Positions 39,798 to 48,962 are shown, counted from the stretch's first letter. The stretch: DNA of 64,000 nucleotides from Moraxellaceae bacterium (GCA_024234595.1 JACKNZ010000013.1:1-64000); one strand, 5' to 3'. Notes: generated by a model not told the origin, from the letters alone. Numbers and translations are program-made.

Positions 39798-41594
39798 CAC
39801 TAATGGCTTAACTTCGTCACGGAGGTATTGCACCAGTTTTGGCCATGCTTCGAATGGGTCTATTTTGGCAGGTGCAGGCCAGCGTTTAGTGTCGTGTTGT
39901 GTAGGAGCTAAACTAATTGCTAAGTTTTCAAATTGTGGATTGTTGGCTAATCGAGCTACAATGAGTGCATGTGGCATATAGTCAACATGGTGTACTCGTT
40001 TCTTTACCCTCTCATCAATATCGCCATTGAATAGGGCATCAATTCCCTTAAAATCTACAGATGAATTTGACCAAACAACTGCAGATTGTTTGATAAGTAA
40101 TACAAACTCCTCAAAGCTTTTTTTATCATTAACGACAAAAGAATGTTGGTTAGAGTCTAAAATTTGTGCAATATTTAACAAAATCCAGCCTGTACTCCAG
40201 TTGTGGCAGCCTATGTTACTTAGAACAGAAGATGTTTCTCTTTCGAATAATTGGAAATTGACACTCGTAAAAATAAATTCACCATTTTTATGAAAACAAT
40301 CAAAAATGAGTTTATGGCTGATGTTATATAGGTTTCGGATAAACTCTAAGTGAAACTCTCGTCTGTCGATTAATGTTTCTGGCGAGGCACCATAAAAATA
40401 CTCAAAACCGTAGGGCTTTAATAGCTCTGTCATGGTTGTTTTAAAAAGCTGCGCAAACTCAACCAGTGTATTGGCTAAATCATTATGATATTCAGGTTCG
40501 GCTGTAATAATACCAACAAAAGGACGCACATTATCGCGGAGGTATTGCACAAGATTTGGCCATGCATTTGGCGATTTGGTGTTGGCAGGCCAAGATTTTT
40601 TACTTGATTGAGGGGATAAGCTTATTGCCAAGCTTTCAAAATTAGGATTATCGGCTAAACGAGCAACAATTAAAGCATAGGGCATATCCCATTTTTCATG
40701 CACTATATTCCTAACTCGTTCATCAGTATCACCATTGATGAGTGCATCTATTCCTTGAATATCTAGTGCAGAGTCTGACCATTTTAAGACAGTTTGCTTA
40801 AAGACTAACATTAACTCTTCAAAATTCTCCCAATCTTCAATTATCTCTTTAGGGGCTAATATGCCACTAATATATAATGAGATACTATCCCCGCCAATTG
40901 ATAGTCTGACTTTCTTGGCTATTTGTATCATATTATCTTCAGCCATTGTAAAATAAGTTTGTACTTTGAAATAGGTGTCACTTCCTTGACAATAAAAGCA
41001 AATTTTATGATTAACTGATGATTTTTTTCGTATATATTCCATACAGATTTCATCATTATCTTCAATCGTATTTGTTTCTAAAATAAAATCATGCTTTGCT
41101 AATAATGCTCCCATACGTTCTGTGAGCAAGTCGTGAAATTCGTCTAAGGTTTCAGGAAAGTCATTTTTTCTTTTTCGCTCATCTAAAGCCTGTAGCCAAT
41201 ACTCTTCACTTTGTGGCGGTGTAATTGAGCCATTCGCTAATAAAACTAAAACTAGCTCCTCTCCCAATAAAACTAGGCCATGCTTTTTGGCTGTTTTAAG
41301 TACAATTTTAACCAAGCTATACCAATTATATTCGGGTAGGTTAAAACAATACGCAGCCGTATTTGATGCTTTTACTTTGGTTTCAAAATTAGTTAAATAA
41401 CGAGCTATGGCTTGTGGAAAGTTTTTTGATTTGCTTTGTTGCTCAATATCACGCGCAAAAGCAAGTAATTTTTTGCTCGGCTCTGCTGCTTGCTCTGCCA
41501 ATAGTCGTGCTAAATGGAGTGACTGTGCATTATAGTCATCAGGTGCGCCATAAACATCCGCATCCCAAATAATCAAATCGTTACGATTGGCCAT
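39783..41594 (-). CDS. Uncharacterised 603-residue protein with internal duplication
   Basis: Soluble, no signal peptide. An N-terminal module (about 1-115) is shared with the 117-residue protein at 38068. Two copies of a module of about 220 residues follow (about 155-370 and 385-603). Each has a GF-containing start (LLAKHDF, LLKPYGF), a beta-rich centre with SHKLIFDC or NHKICFYC, and a conserved end: FEELMLVFKQTVLKWSDSALD and FEEFVLLIKQSAVVWSNSSVD, GIDAL.NGD.DERV, MP.ALIVARLA.NP.FE.LAISL.P, and AWP.LVQYLRD.V.P. The first part of each copy vaguely resembles DUF4304-like immunity domains. Function unknown. The C-terminus is cut by a palindromic repeat. The gene is more AT-rich than its neighbours by eye. 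Confidence 0.75.
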   Translation of the reverse strand: MANRNDLIIWDADVYGAPDDYNAQSLHLARLLAEQAAEPSKKLLAFARDIEQQSKSKNFPQAIARYLTNFETKVKASNTAAYCFNLPEYNWYSLVKIVLKTAKKHGLVLLGEELVLVLLANGSITPPQSEEYWLQALDERKRKNDFPETLDEFHDLLTERMGALLAKHDFILETNTIEDNDEICMEYIRKKSSVNHKICFYCQGSDTYFKVQTYFTMAEDNMIQIAKKVRLSIGGDSISLYISGILAPKEIIEDWENFEELMLVFKQTVLKWSDSALDIQGIDALINGDTDERVRNIVHEKWDMPYALIVARLADNPNFESLAISLSPQSSKKSWPANTKSPNAWPNLVQYLRDNVRPFVGIITAEPEYHNDLANTLVEFAQLFKTTMTELLKPYGFEYFYGASPETLIDRREFHLEFIRNLYNISHKLIFDCFHKNGEFIFTSVNFQLFERETSSVLSNIGCHNWSTGWILLNIAQILDSNQHSFVVNDKKSFEEFVLLIKQSAVVWSNSSVDFKGIDALFNGDIDERVKKRVHHVDYMPHALIVARLANNPQFENLAISLAPTQHDTKRWPAPAKIDPFEAWPKLVQYLRDEVKPLVCRMG

Positions 41595-41732
41595 TATTTT
41601 TTCCTTTCAAATCTAATCAAAACCCTAATTTAGCCAATATTATAGCCAAACTCTCTCCATAGTTGACAGACTCCCCATACTTCGCCACTATTTCATTTTT
41701 TTAGTCTCTATAATAAATAAGGAACAACAAAC

Positions 41733-42218
41733 GTGGCAGAGTTTAATCGAAATCATTTAATTGTTGGTGCATTGGGTTTTGTATTAGGAAGTGTTGTAAC
41801 GACTGCCAGCATTACAGCCGTGTTAATGACTCAATCAAAAGAAAAAAAAGTCTGTCCACCTGTGGTCGAAACCATGCCTCAAAGCACCACCCCCGATACA
41901 GTTACACCCATTGCACCTGAACCTGAGCCTAATCCTACGCCTGTGACACCTTCACCAGCCCCTACGCCTTCCCCTGAACCTATCGCTAAAGCGATTGCCA
42001 AACCTGCCCCAGTCACCGCGCCACCGCCACCCAAAATCAACACCGCCAACATCAAAGGCATTGCAGGGGAGCAAGCCGAGCAACTGAGCGAAGAACAAAA
42101 ACAGTTGTTAGCACGCAAACAAAATCTACAATCACAACTCCAAGACAGCGAAGAAATCATTCGCCTCAAAGAGCAACAAATCAAAGAAATGGAAGCCAAA
42201 CTTAAAGCACAGCCTTAA
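41733..42218 (+). CDS. Membrane-anchored proline-rich coiled-coil protein
   Basis: 161 residues from GTG (AAGGAA upstream). One membrane segment is near 9-32 (IVGALGFVLGSVVTTASITAVL), then a Pro/Thr/Glu-rich extension (about 40-98, with repeated PEP, PTP and PSP units) and a helical C-terminal coiled coil (about 110-161). The layout suggests an inner-membrane protein spanning part of the periplasm, but no family is recognised. An opposite-strand frame over the proline repeats is a shadow. Confidence 0.65.
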   Translation: MAEFNRNHLIVGALGFVLGSVVTTASITAVLMTQSKEKKVCPPVVETMPQSTTPDTVTPIAPEPEPNPTPVTPSPAPTPSPEPIAKAIAKPAPVTAPPPPKINTANIKGIAGEQAEQLSEEQKQLLARKQNLQSQLQDSEEIIRLKEQQIKEMEAKLKAQP

Positions 42219-42269
42219 AACCGTAAAATACGTTACACTGTGCAGTCTTTTTTGACTGGCCACCGCTAC

Positions 42270-43127
42270 ATGCACCAACAATCACTGTTAAAAGGCTTGG
42301 CATTGCTAAGTCTTTCTGCCTTGCTATTTGCCAGCATGGGCGTGTTAATTCGTTTTGCCTCACATACAGTCGATAACGCCACTGTGGTCTTTATGCGTAA
42401 CCTAACAGGCACCTTACTGTTATTACCCTTTGTACTTAGTCGTGGCAAAGACTTTTTGCGTACCGACAAATTTACCATGCACCTGTGGCGCGCTTTGGTC
42501 GGCTTAGCGGCTATGTATGGTTTTTTTTATGCCATTGCCCATTTACCATTATCGAATGCGATGGTGTTTACCTATTCCTCACCTGTGTTTATTCCCTTAG
42601 TGGCTTGGCTATTTTTAAAAGAAAAAATCAGTGCGTTGATGTTATTAGCCGCTGCCATTGGTTTAATTGGGGTGTTATTAGTCGCTAAACCTAGTAATGA
42701 GATGTTTAACTGGTTGAGTTTAGTGGGTTTAAGCTCTAGCTTTTTGGCTTCTATGGCCTTTGTAACGGTGCGCGCACTTACCAAAACCGAGCCTGCCACA
42801 CGGATTGTATTTTATTTTTGCCTCATTAGTACCCTTGTGTCAGCTGTGCCGATGTATTGGCACTGGCGTATGTTAACTACGCAAGAGTTAGTGTATTTGG
42901 TGGGTGCAGGCACGTTGGCCACTTTGAGTCAGATTAGTTTGTCTAAAGCCTATAGCTTTGCACCAGCAGGCAAAATTGGCCCAGCTAACTATTTAGCGAT
43001 TATTTTTGCAGGCATTTGGGCTTGGTTATTGTGGAATGAAGTGCCTGATAATTTGAGCATTGCAGGCATGGTGTTGATTTTTATGGCTTTGTTGCTGTGT
43101 TTGCCTAGAAGCCAAGCTAAAGTTTAG
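42270..43127 (+). CDS. EamA/DMT-family transporter
   Basis: Ten hydrophobic segments in two EamA halves, about 285 residues. The first half contains ASMGVLIRFASHTVDNATVVFMRN and AHLPLSNAMVFTYSSPVFIPLVAW. The second half has the matching AYSFAPAGKIGPANYLAIIFAGIWAW. It is probably a metabolite exporter of unknown substrate. ATG at 42270 begins just before the first segment. The frame could start at GTG 42240. Confidence 0.88.
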   Translation: MHQQSLLKGLALLSLSALLFASMGVLIRFASHTVDNATVVFMRNLTGTLLLLPFVLSRGKDFLRTDKFTMHLWRALVGLAAMYGFFYAIAHLPLSNAMVFTYSSPVFIPLVAWLFLKEKISALMLLAAAIGLIGVLLVAKPSNEMFNWLSLVGLSSSFLASMAFVTVRALTKTEPATRIVFYFCLISTLVSAVPMYWHWRMLTTQELVYLVGAGTLATLSQISLSKAYSFAPAGKIGPANYLAIIFAGIWAWLLWNEVPDNLSIAGMVLIFMALLLCLPRSQAKV

Positions 43128-43130
43128 GGT

Positions 43131-43300
43131 TCAGGACTTATGTATTGTGTTGCTATTAGAGTGTCGTGTTGGTTGAGCGAAGTCGAAACCCAACCTCTTA
43201 GGACTTACGCGGTTATCGCTTTTTTGCTCGCATTTCAACCGTTTTCAACGGTTTTATGCTCACAAAACGCGCTAATTTCGGTAAAATGCGTAAGTCCTGA
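43131..43300. mobile_element. MITE-like element with nested terminal inverted repeats
   Basis: TCAGGACTTA (43131-43140) and TAAGTCCTGA (43291-43300) are perfect inverted ends. A second inner end, AGGACTTACGC (43200-43210), pairs with GCGTAAGTCCT (43288-43298). A hairpin AACCGTT-TTC-AACGGTT lies at 43237-43253. No transposase is encoded. A family D repeat fragment (43157-43195) sits between the outer and inner left ends. No target duplication is evident. Confidence 0.6.
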
Positions 43301-43366
43301 CTATTTAATTTTTTTTGTGTTGCGCGTAAACTTTAGATATTGATATTACTATTTAGGCTAATGGCT

Positions 43367-43636
43367 ATGCAATTATTGGTACACCTTCCTGATGAATTGG
43401 TTGAGCGATTTCGTAAATCCATTCCAGCACGTCAGCGTAGTGACTTTGTGCGTCAGATTTTAGAGCGAGCCTTACCTAAGCCAGAAGATGAACTATATCG
43501 TTTGGCACTACAAGCTCAAGCCTATGACGACAAGCACCTTGACGAATTTAATGATTTTGATAACGCCTCATTTGATGGTCTTGACCCAAATGAAACATTT
43601 GATATGTCTAAGCTGGAAGCACTATGTCAGAAATAA
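43367..43636 (+). CDS. Antitoxin of MazF module (MazE-like/RHH type)
   Basis: About 89 residues. The N-terminal QLLVHLPDELVERFRKSIPARQRSDFVRQILERAL has the ribbon-helix-helix look of DNA-binding antitoxins. The acidic C-terminal tail (EFNDFDNASFDGLDPNETFDMS) should bind and block MazF. ATG at 43367 has AGG nine bases upstream; ATG 43361 and TTG 43340 are alternatives. It overlaps mazF by 13 bases. Confidence 0.85.
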   Translation: MQLLVHLPDELVERFRKSIPARQRSDFVRQILERALPKPEDELYRLALQAQAYDDKHLDEFNDFDNASFDGLDPNETFDMSKLEALCQK

Positions 43637-43944
43637 AGCGTGGCGAGGTTTATTGGGCGCAGCTTGACCCAACCATTGGTGCGGAAATACAAAAAACTCG
43701 CCCTGTGGTTGTGATGTCGAATACATCAATCAATAAGGCGAGACGAACGATTGTGGTTGTGCCGCTATCAACTTCCGCACCAGTCATACCGTATCTTAAT
43801 GTTGGTTTAACTGGCGGTAGTACGGCTCGATGTGACCATATACGGGCTATTGATAAATCGCGTCTTGGCAAAAAAGTAGGCACATTATCAAGCAAAGATA
43901 TTGACGCTATTTTTGATGGCTTAAAACGTATTCTTGATAAATAA
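43624..43944 (+). CDS. MazF/PemK-family mRNA interferase toxin
   Basis: 106 residues of the PemK/MazF SH3-like fold. Family motifs: KRGEVYWAQLDPTIGAEIQKTRPVVVMS, TIVVVPLST and CDHIRAIDKSRLGKKVGTLS. The catalytic Arg and Thr/Ser positions appear intact. It would cleave mRNA at a short motif when released. It is translationally coupled to the antitoxin. Confidence 0.93.
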   Translation: MSEIKRGEVYWAQLDPTIGAEIQKTRPVVVMSNTSINKARRTIVVVPLSTSAPVIPYLNVGLTGGSTARCDHIRAIDKSRLGKKVGTLSSKDIDAIFDGLKRILDK

Positions 43945-43963
43945 ATAAATAAGGAAGGCATTA

Positions 43964-44146
43964 CTAATCTTCTTTATTTATCAACAAACCAAGCACTCTA
44001 GAAACAAAAACCGCCAATAAGGTTGCAACCAACCAAGTAACAGGTATAGCCAACCATAGGCTATACCCTTGTTGCCACGCGCCATAAATAGCTAATGGCC
44101 AACCTATCCAAAAGACTAAGTTAGCCCATAGTTCATTGGTCTTCAT
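43964..44146 (-). CDS. Small two-segment membrane protein downstream of ffh
   Basis: 60 residues, MKTNELWANLVFWIGWPLAIYG and then a second hydrophobic stretch AIPVTWLVATLLAVFVSRVL. The ATG overlaps the ffh stop by 4 bases, a strong coupling sign. Its stop lies 20 bases from the convergent mazF stop. No function recognised. Confidence 0.7.
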   Translation of the reverse strand: MKTNELWANLVFWIGWPLAIYGAWQQGYSLWLAIPVTWLVATLLAVFVSRVLGLLINKED

Positions 44147-45597
44147 TTTTTAGGCAATTTACCCATCATTTTTTGTAACTCTTTGGGGTCGACATCGGGC
44201 ATTTGCATACCTGCTGGCATACCGCCCATGCCACCGCCACCCATTTTATTTTGCAAACTGCCTAAACCGCGTAACATTTTAGTAATGCCAGACGGAGTGG
44301 CTAATTTTTTCATCATTTTGGCCATTTGCGCGTGTTGTTTAAGCAAACGATTAACATCTTGAATTTGCACCCCTGCCCCATTGGCAATACGGCGTTTGCG
44401 CGAACCATTGATAACATCAGGTTTGCGGCGTTCTAAGGGGGTCATGGATTGAATAATCGCTTCCATTTGCTTCATCATTTTTTCGGGTGCGCCCCCTGCG
44501 GCGGCTTGCTGCATTTGCGAGCCACTCATTCCAGGTAATTTGTCTAAAAAGCCAGCCATGCCGCCCATCGCCTTCATTTGCTGAAACTGCACCAACAGAT
44601 CTTCTAAATCAAAACCGCCCCCCTTGCGTAGTTTTTTGGCGATTTTTTCGGATTTTTCTTTGTCGATTTTGCGTTCAACTTCTTCCACCAACGACAACAC
44701 ATCGCCCATACCCAAAATACGTTGGGCAATACGGTCAGGGTGAAACGGTTCTAGGGCATCGGTTTTTTCGCCAATACCCATAAACTTAACGGGTTTGCCT
44801 GTAATGGTTCGCACCGACAACGCCGCACCACCACGCGCATCACCGTCCATTTTGGTTAAAATAACGCCCGTTAGGGGCAAGGCATCATTAAAAGCTTTGG
44901 CGGTATTAGCCGCATCTTGACCTGTCATGGCATCAACCACAAACAAGGTTTCGACAGGTTTAATTGCGCCATGCAAACGCTGAATTTCGCCCATCATCTC
45001 GGCATCAACGTGCAAACGCCCTGCAGTATCCACAATCACCACATCAAAAAACTTAAGTTTGCCTTCAGCAATCGCAGCTTGTGCAATAGCCACAGGGTCT
45101 TGGTCTTTGTGTGATGGAAAGAAAGTTGCCCCCACATCATTGGCAACGGTTTCTAGCTGTTTAATCGCGGCAGGACGATATACATCACACGACACCACTA
45201 AGACTTTTTTCTTTTGACGCTCTTGCAAAAATTTAGCTAATTTAGCAACGGTAGTGGTTTTACCTGCGCCTTGCAAACCTGCCATTAACACCACGGCTGG
45301 CGGTGCTGCGTGTAAGTTTAGGGTTTCGTTGGCATCGCCCATGGTTTTGACTAATTCATCAAATACCACTTTAACAAAAGCCTGTCCCGGTGATAACGAT
45401 TGCATCACCTCATGGCCTAAGGCTTGGGTACGAATGCGCTCCACAAAATCTTTAACCACCGACAAGGCAACGTCGGCTTCTAATAAAGCCATACGCACTT
45501 CGCGTAGGGTATCTTTAATATTGTCTTCGGTGAGTTTTCCTGTCCCTGCTACATTGCGTAAACTTTGGGATAAACGTTCGGTTAAATTATCAAACAT
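44143..45597 (-). CDS. ffh: Signal recognition particle protein Ffh
   Basis: GTPase that binds 4.5S RNA and signal peptides for co-translational membrane targeting. The 484-residue protein has an N domain, a G domain with the GLQGAGKTTTVAKLA P-loop, VDTAGRLH and TKMDGDARGGA, and a Met-rich M domain with RRKRIANGAG-type RNA-binding residues (DVINGSRKRRIANGAG) and a Gly/Met tail. Confidence 0.98.
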   Translation of the reverse strand: MFDNLTERLSQSLRNVAGTGKLTEDNIKDTLREVRMALLEADVALSVVKDFVERIRTQALGHEVMQSLSPGQAFVKVVFDELVKTMGDANETLNLHAAPPAVVLMAGLQGAGKTTTVAKLAKFLQERQKKKVLVVSCDVYRPAAIKQLETVANDVGATFFPSHKDQDPVAIAQAAIAEGKLKFFDVVIVDTAGRLHVDAEMMGEIQRLHGAIKPVETLFVVDAMTGQDAANTAKAFNDALPLTGVILTKMDGDARGGAALSVRTITGKPVKFMGIGEKTDALEPFHPDRIAQRILGMGDVLSLVEEVERKIDKEKSEKIAKKLRKGGGFDLEDLLVQFQQMKAMGGMAGFLDKLPGMSGSQMQQAAAGGAPEKMMKQMEAIIQSMTPLERRKPDVINGSRKRRIANGAGVQIQDVNRLLKQHAQMAKMMKKLATPSGITKMLRGLGSLQNKMGGGGMGGMPAGMQMPDVDPKELQKMMGKLPKK

Positions 45598-45753
45598 AGC
45601 GAACCACTTTTGTTATCGTGTCAAAAATCAAATCTATTTCTTTATGCAATCAGCAATCGGCGCATAAAAGGCAAGTCCAAAATTAGTGCTAAGGATAGGC
45701 AAAATGCGTGGCTTATGCTATAGCTAAAGCCCCTATTTAGGCCAAAAAGCCGC

Positions 45754-45759
45754 TATAAT
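45754..45759 (+). promoter_or_regulatory. -10 element upstream of ccsA-like gene
   Basis: A perfect TATAAT lies 41 bases before the ATG at 45795, within the divergent gap from ffh. The -35 region is not clear. Confidence 0.45.
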
Positions 45760-45794
45760 CGCCGCTTTAGCCCATTATCTTGGTTTTTGACCCT

Positions 45795-46616
45795 ATGATT
45801 GCTCAATTTGCAGGCGCAGTAGCCATTGCGTGCTACCTTTTAGCTTGTGTGTTTTTGTACCGCGCCTTAGCGACACACAGCAAGCCCTCTAAAATGCTCA
45901 TCTTAAGTTTGGGCGCACTGGCTTTGCCTTTACATGGCATGCAAATTTTGACGCAAGTGTATCAATACAATGGCATTAATTTGGGCTTTTTTAATGTGTT
46001 ATCGCTAGTAGGTTGGATAATTGCTTGTTTACATATTGCTATTTGTAGCTATAGACCCTTGTTAGTGATGAGTTTATTTGCCTACCCAGCAGCTGCATTT
46101 GGTTTGTTAGCTTCTTTGCTGTTTTATGCGCCGTATCAAGTGTTATCTCATTTACCTCAAGGTGCAGAAAGCCATATTATTTTATCAATTTTTGCCTATA
46201 GTGTCTTATTTTTGGCAGCATTACACGCCATATTATTGGCCATTCAAAATAAAAACCTTAAAAACCATCGGCTAAAAACTAAAAATCCACTACTCAATAT
46301 TATGCCTCCGCTACAAACAATGGAGGTCGTGCTCTTTGATTTTATTATTTTTGGCTTTATTTTATTATCATTAGCCATTATTAGTGGTTTTATTACCCTT
46401 GATGATATTTTTGCACAGCACGTTTTACATAAAACAGTGTTAACGATTTTTGCATGGTTTATTTTTGGAACTTTATTAGTAGGACATTATTGGCAAGGCT
46501 GGCGCGGCCAACGTGCCGTTAAGTTTACCTTGATTGGTTTTAGCTTTTTGTTGGTCGGTTTTTTGGGCAGTAAATTTGTCTTAGAGTTTATTTTGCATAG
46601 TGCTTATATGCGTTAG
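45795..46616 (+). CDS. CcsA-like cytochrome c assembly membrane protein (YpjD type)
   Basis: About 273 residues and eight hydrophobic segments, with the CcsA/CcmC-type pattern and conserved His positions (HGMQILTQVY, HIILSIFAYSVLFLAALHAI, HKTVLTIFAWFIFG, GHYWQGWRGQRA). These match haem-handling or ion-transport-linked YpjD proteins, which typically sit divergent to ffh and next to a CorC/CNNM gene, as here. TTG at 45780 is an alternative start. Confidence 0.85.
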   Translation: MIAQFAGAVAIACYLLACVFLYRALATHSKPSKMLILSLGALALPLHGMQILTQVYQYNGINLGFFNVLSLVGWIIACLHIAICSYRPLLVMSLFAYPAAAFGLLASLLFYAPYQVLSHLPQGAESHIILSIFAYSVLFLAALHAILLAIQNKNLKNHRLKTKNPLLNIMPPLQTMEVVLFDFIIFGFILLSLAIISGFITLDDIFAQHVLHKTVLTIFAWFIFGTLLVGHYWQGWRGQRAVKFTLIGFSFLLVGFLGSKFVLEFILHSAYMR

Positions 46617-46703
46617 CGTACATAGCTTGTTAAGAATTTTTATTTGACTTGATGCCTTAAAACAGCTTAGATAAGCACACTTTTTGCGTATAGGGTTTTT
46701 AAC

Positions 46704-47963
46704 TTGGACGACGGTCATAGTTTGGGCTTTTTATTTGGCCTTTTGTTTTTATTTCTTATTGGTTCAGCATTCTTTTCTGCATCAGAAACAGGCATTATGA
46801 CCTCTAATCGTTATCGACTTAAGCATCAAGCTAAACTCGGTAATAAAACATCGCAACGTATCCTTAACTTATTACAACAACCTGACCGCCTAATTGGCGT
46901 TATTTTGATTGGAAACAATACCGTTAACAACTTGGCGGCGGTGGTTGCCACGCTGATTGGCTTGAAGATTTTTGGCGATGTTGGTGCAAGTATTGCGGCA
47001 GGTATCCTGACCTTTGTCATGCTGGTATTTTGCGAAGTCGGGCCAAAAACTTATGCCGCTAGTCACCCAGAGCGTATTTCTGGTTTTGCTTCTTATATTT
47101 TAGTATTTTTATTAAAAGTAATTTATCCCTTAGTATGGCTATTAAATAAAATTACTAATTTATTATTTCAACTTAATACTCAAAGCTCCGACAAAAAAGA
47201 CAAACTCACTCGTGAAGAATTGCACTCTATTTTGCACGATGTTTTTTTGCCTACTAAACATCGCAATATGTTATTAAGTATTTTGGAACTTGATAATATC
47301 ACCGTCAACGATATTATGATTCCTCGTCAAGAAGTGGTAGGTATTAACCTAGACGATGATATTGACGATATTATTGATATATTGCGTGGCACACATCATA
47401 CCCGAATGCCAGTGTATAAAGGCGAATTAAATAATATTGTTGGTATTTTGCATGTGCGTAATGCAACACGCTTTTTGGGGCAAGACAACTTAACCAAAAG
47501 TGAAATGATGCAATATATTCGTGAGCCTTATTATGTACCCGAAAGCACTCCCTTACAGGCACAGCTATTGCAATTTCAAAAGCAAAAGCGTCGTTTGGGT
47601 TTGGTGGTTGATGAATATGGTGTGGTACAAGGCATTGTAACGCTTGAGGATATTTTAGAAGAGATTGTGGGTGAATTTACCACCAACATCTCCGAAAACC
47701 ATCAGGATATTTTGCCGCACAGTGATGGCTATTTTATGATGGATGGTAGCTTAAGTATTCGTGATATTAACCGCTCTATGCACTGGGAGTTACCCACCGA
47801 TGGCGCAAAAACACTGAGTGGTTTAATTTTGGAACAATTAGAAATTATTCCTGATGGTATGGTAGGTTTACGCTTAGATGACTTTTATATCGAAGTGATG
47901 CAAATTAGGGATAACACCATTAAAGCAGCTAAAATCAAAAAACTGATTGAGGTAGAGGCGTAG
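46704..47963 (+). CDS. CNNM/CorC-type membrane protein with CBS domains (YfjD-like)
   Basis: 419 residues from a TTG start (AGGG upstream; the family start MDD fits). DUF21 membrane domain (about 1-155, including FFSASETGIMTSNRYRLK and FCEVGPKTYAA), paired CBS domains (about 195-320, with VNDIMIPRQEVVGI and LGLVVDEYGVVQGIVTLEDILEEIVGE in parts) and a CorC_HlyC domain (about 335-415). Probably Mg2+/Co2+ efflux or sensing. Confidence 0.92.
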   Translation: MDDGHSLGFLFGLLFLFLIGSAFFSASETGIMTSNRYRLKHQAKLGNKTSQRILNLLQQPDRLIGVILIGNNTVNNLAAVVATLIGLKIFGDVGASIAAGILTFVMLVFCEVGPKTYAASHPERISGFASYILVFLLKVIYPLVWLLNKITNLLFQLNTQSSDKKDKLTREELHSILHDVFLPTKHRNMLLSILELDNITVNDIMIPRQEVVGINLDDDIDDIIDILRGTHHTRMPVYKGELNNIVGILHVRNATRFLGQDNLTKSEMMQYIREPYYVPESTPLQAQLLQFQKQKRRLGLVVDEYGVVQGIVTLEDILEEIVGEFTTNISENHQDILPHSDGYFMMDGSLSIRDINRSMHWELPTDGAKTLSGLILEQLEIIPDGMVGLRLDDFYIEVMQIRDNTIKAAKIKKLIEVEA

Positions 47964-47990
47964 CTTCGGCTCCGCTCAGCTACCAACAAC
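47962..47990. repeat. Family D repeat fragment
   Basis: GTAGCTTCGGCTCCGCTCAG followed by CTACC resembles the arms at 33033-33092. It sits exactly at the stop of the CNNM gene, so the repeat supplies the stop codon region. Confidence 0.5.
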
Positions 47991-47995
47991 AAGCC

Positions 47996-48934
47996 TTAAC
48001 CCACTCTTTCCTTAACAAACTTGACCACTGCCGCCATTGCTTCATGAGTTGAATTACACAGATACGGCAAACTCAAAAAGCCGTGAATATCAGGATAATG
48101 CTCATGTTGAGTATGATTACCTGCCGCTTTAAGTTTTTGCACATAAGCAAAACCATCTTCACGCAAAATATCAAACTCGCCCGTAATCATTAAACAGGGT
48201 GGCAAGTTGGCAAAATCGGTACTAAATAATGGCGAAATCTGCTCGTGATATCTATCTGCGGCATGGCGAATATAACAATCCACAAAAAAGCGCATCATTT
48301 TATGACTTAAAATTGGCGCATCGGGATATTGTTTGACACTGTCACTACTCAAGGTAGCATCTAAAACAGGATATACCAAAATTTGCCCAATCAGCTGTTG
48401 ACGATATTTGTGAGCTAATACTGCCGATAAATTGCCACCTGCACTATCACCCATCACCATTATTTTTTGGCTATTAGCATGTAAATAGGCTGCATGCGCA
48501 ATGACCCAATTTAACACCGCTTCGCATTGCACAACAGGCACAGGAAACTTTACCCAAGGAGCTAAAGAATAGTCCACCGAAATCACTAAACACTCGCTTT
48601 GCTTAGCGATACGACGACACAAGGTATCATGGGTTTCTAAATTACCGATGACCCAACCGCCAGCATGAAAAAACAAAATCACGGGTAAATCTGTATTTAT
48701 GTTGGGATAATAACAACGTACGGTCACATCACCCACTTCACAAGGAACTTGATGTTGTACCACACGCGCCATTGTTTCATTTTTACCAAATAACATGCGT
48801 CCCAACACAGGATGCACACCTGCACGTTGAAAAGCTTTTAAAACGGCATCAGGGGCATGAGCTAAGTATTCAGTCGGTGCAACAATTGCGGCTAACAAAC
48901 GGGTTTTGAGGGGTAAAGCTTGGTATTTGGACAT
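47996..48934 (-). CDS. Alpha/beta hydrolase, HSL-type esterase
   Basis: 312 residues of the hormone-sensitive-lipase family. The oxyanion motif HAGGW, nucleophile motif GDSAGG, acid ITGEFDILREDG and terminal HGFLSLPYL His are all in order. Likely hydrolyses short-chain carboxyl esters. Monocistronic, convergent with the CNNM gene. Confidence 0.92.
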   Translation of the reverse strand: MSKYQALPLKTRLLAAIVAPTEYLAHAPDAVLKAFQRAGVHPVLGRMLFGKNETMARVVQHQVPCEVGDVTVRCYYPNINTDLPVILFFHAGGWVIGNLETHDTLCRRIAKQSECLVISVDYSLAPWVKFPVPVVQCEAVLNWVIAHAAYLHANSQKIMVMGDSAGGNLSAVLAHKYRQQLIGQILVYPVLDATLSSDSVKQYPDAPILSHKMMRFFVDCYIRHAADRYHEQISPLFSTDFANLPPCLMITGEFDILREDGFAYVQKLKAAGNHTQHEHYPDIHGFLSLPYLCNSTHEAMAAVVKFVKERVG

Positions 48935-48962
48935 AAGAAACCTTGAATTTTAAGAACTAGAT

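Noticed and set aside
41879..42199. 106-residue minus-strand frame
   Set aside because: Gly/Val-rich translation of the proline-rich repeat of the gene on the other strand.
43650..43961. 103-residue minus-strand frame opposite mazF
   Set aside because: Antisense to an intact MazF toxin; no ribosome site.
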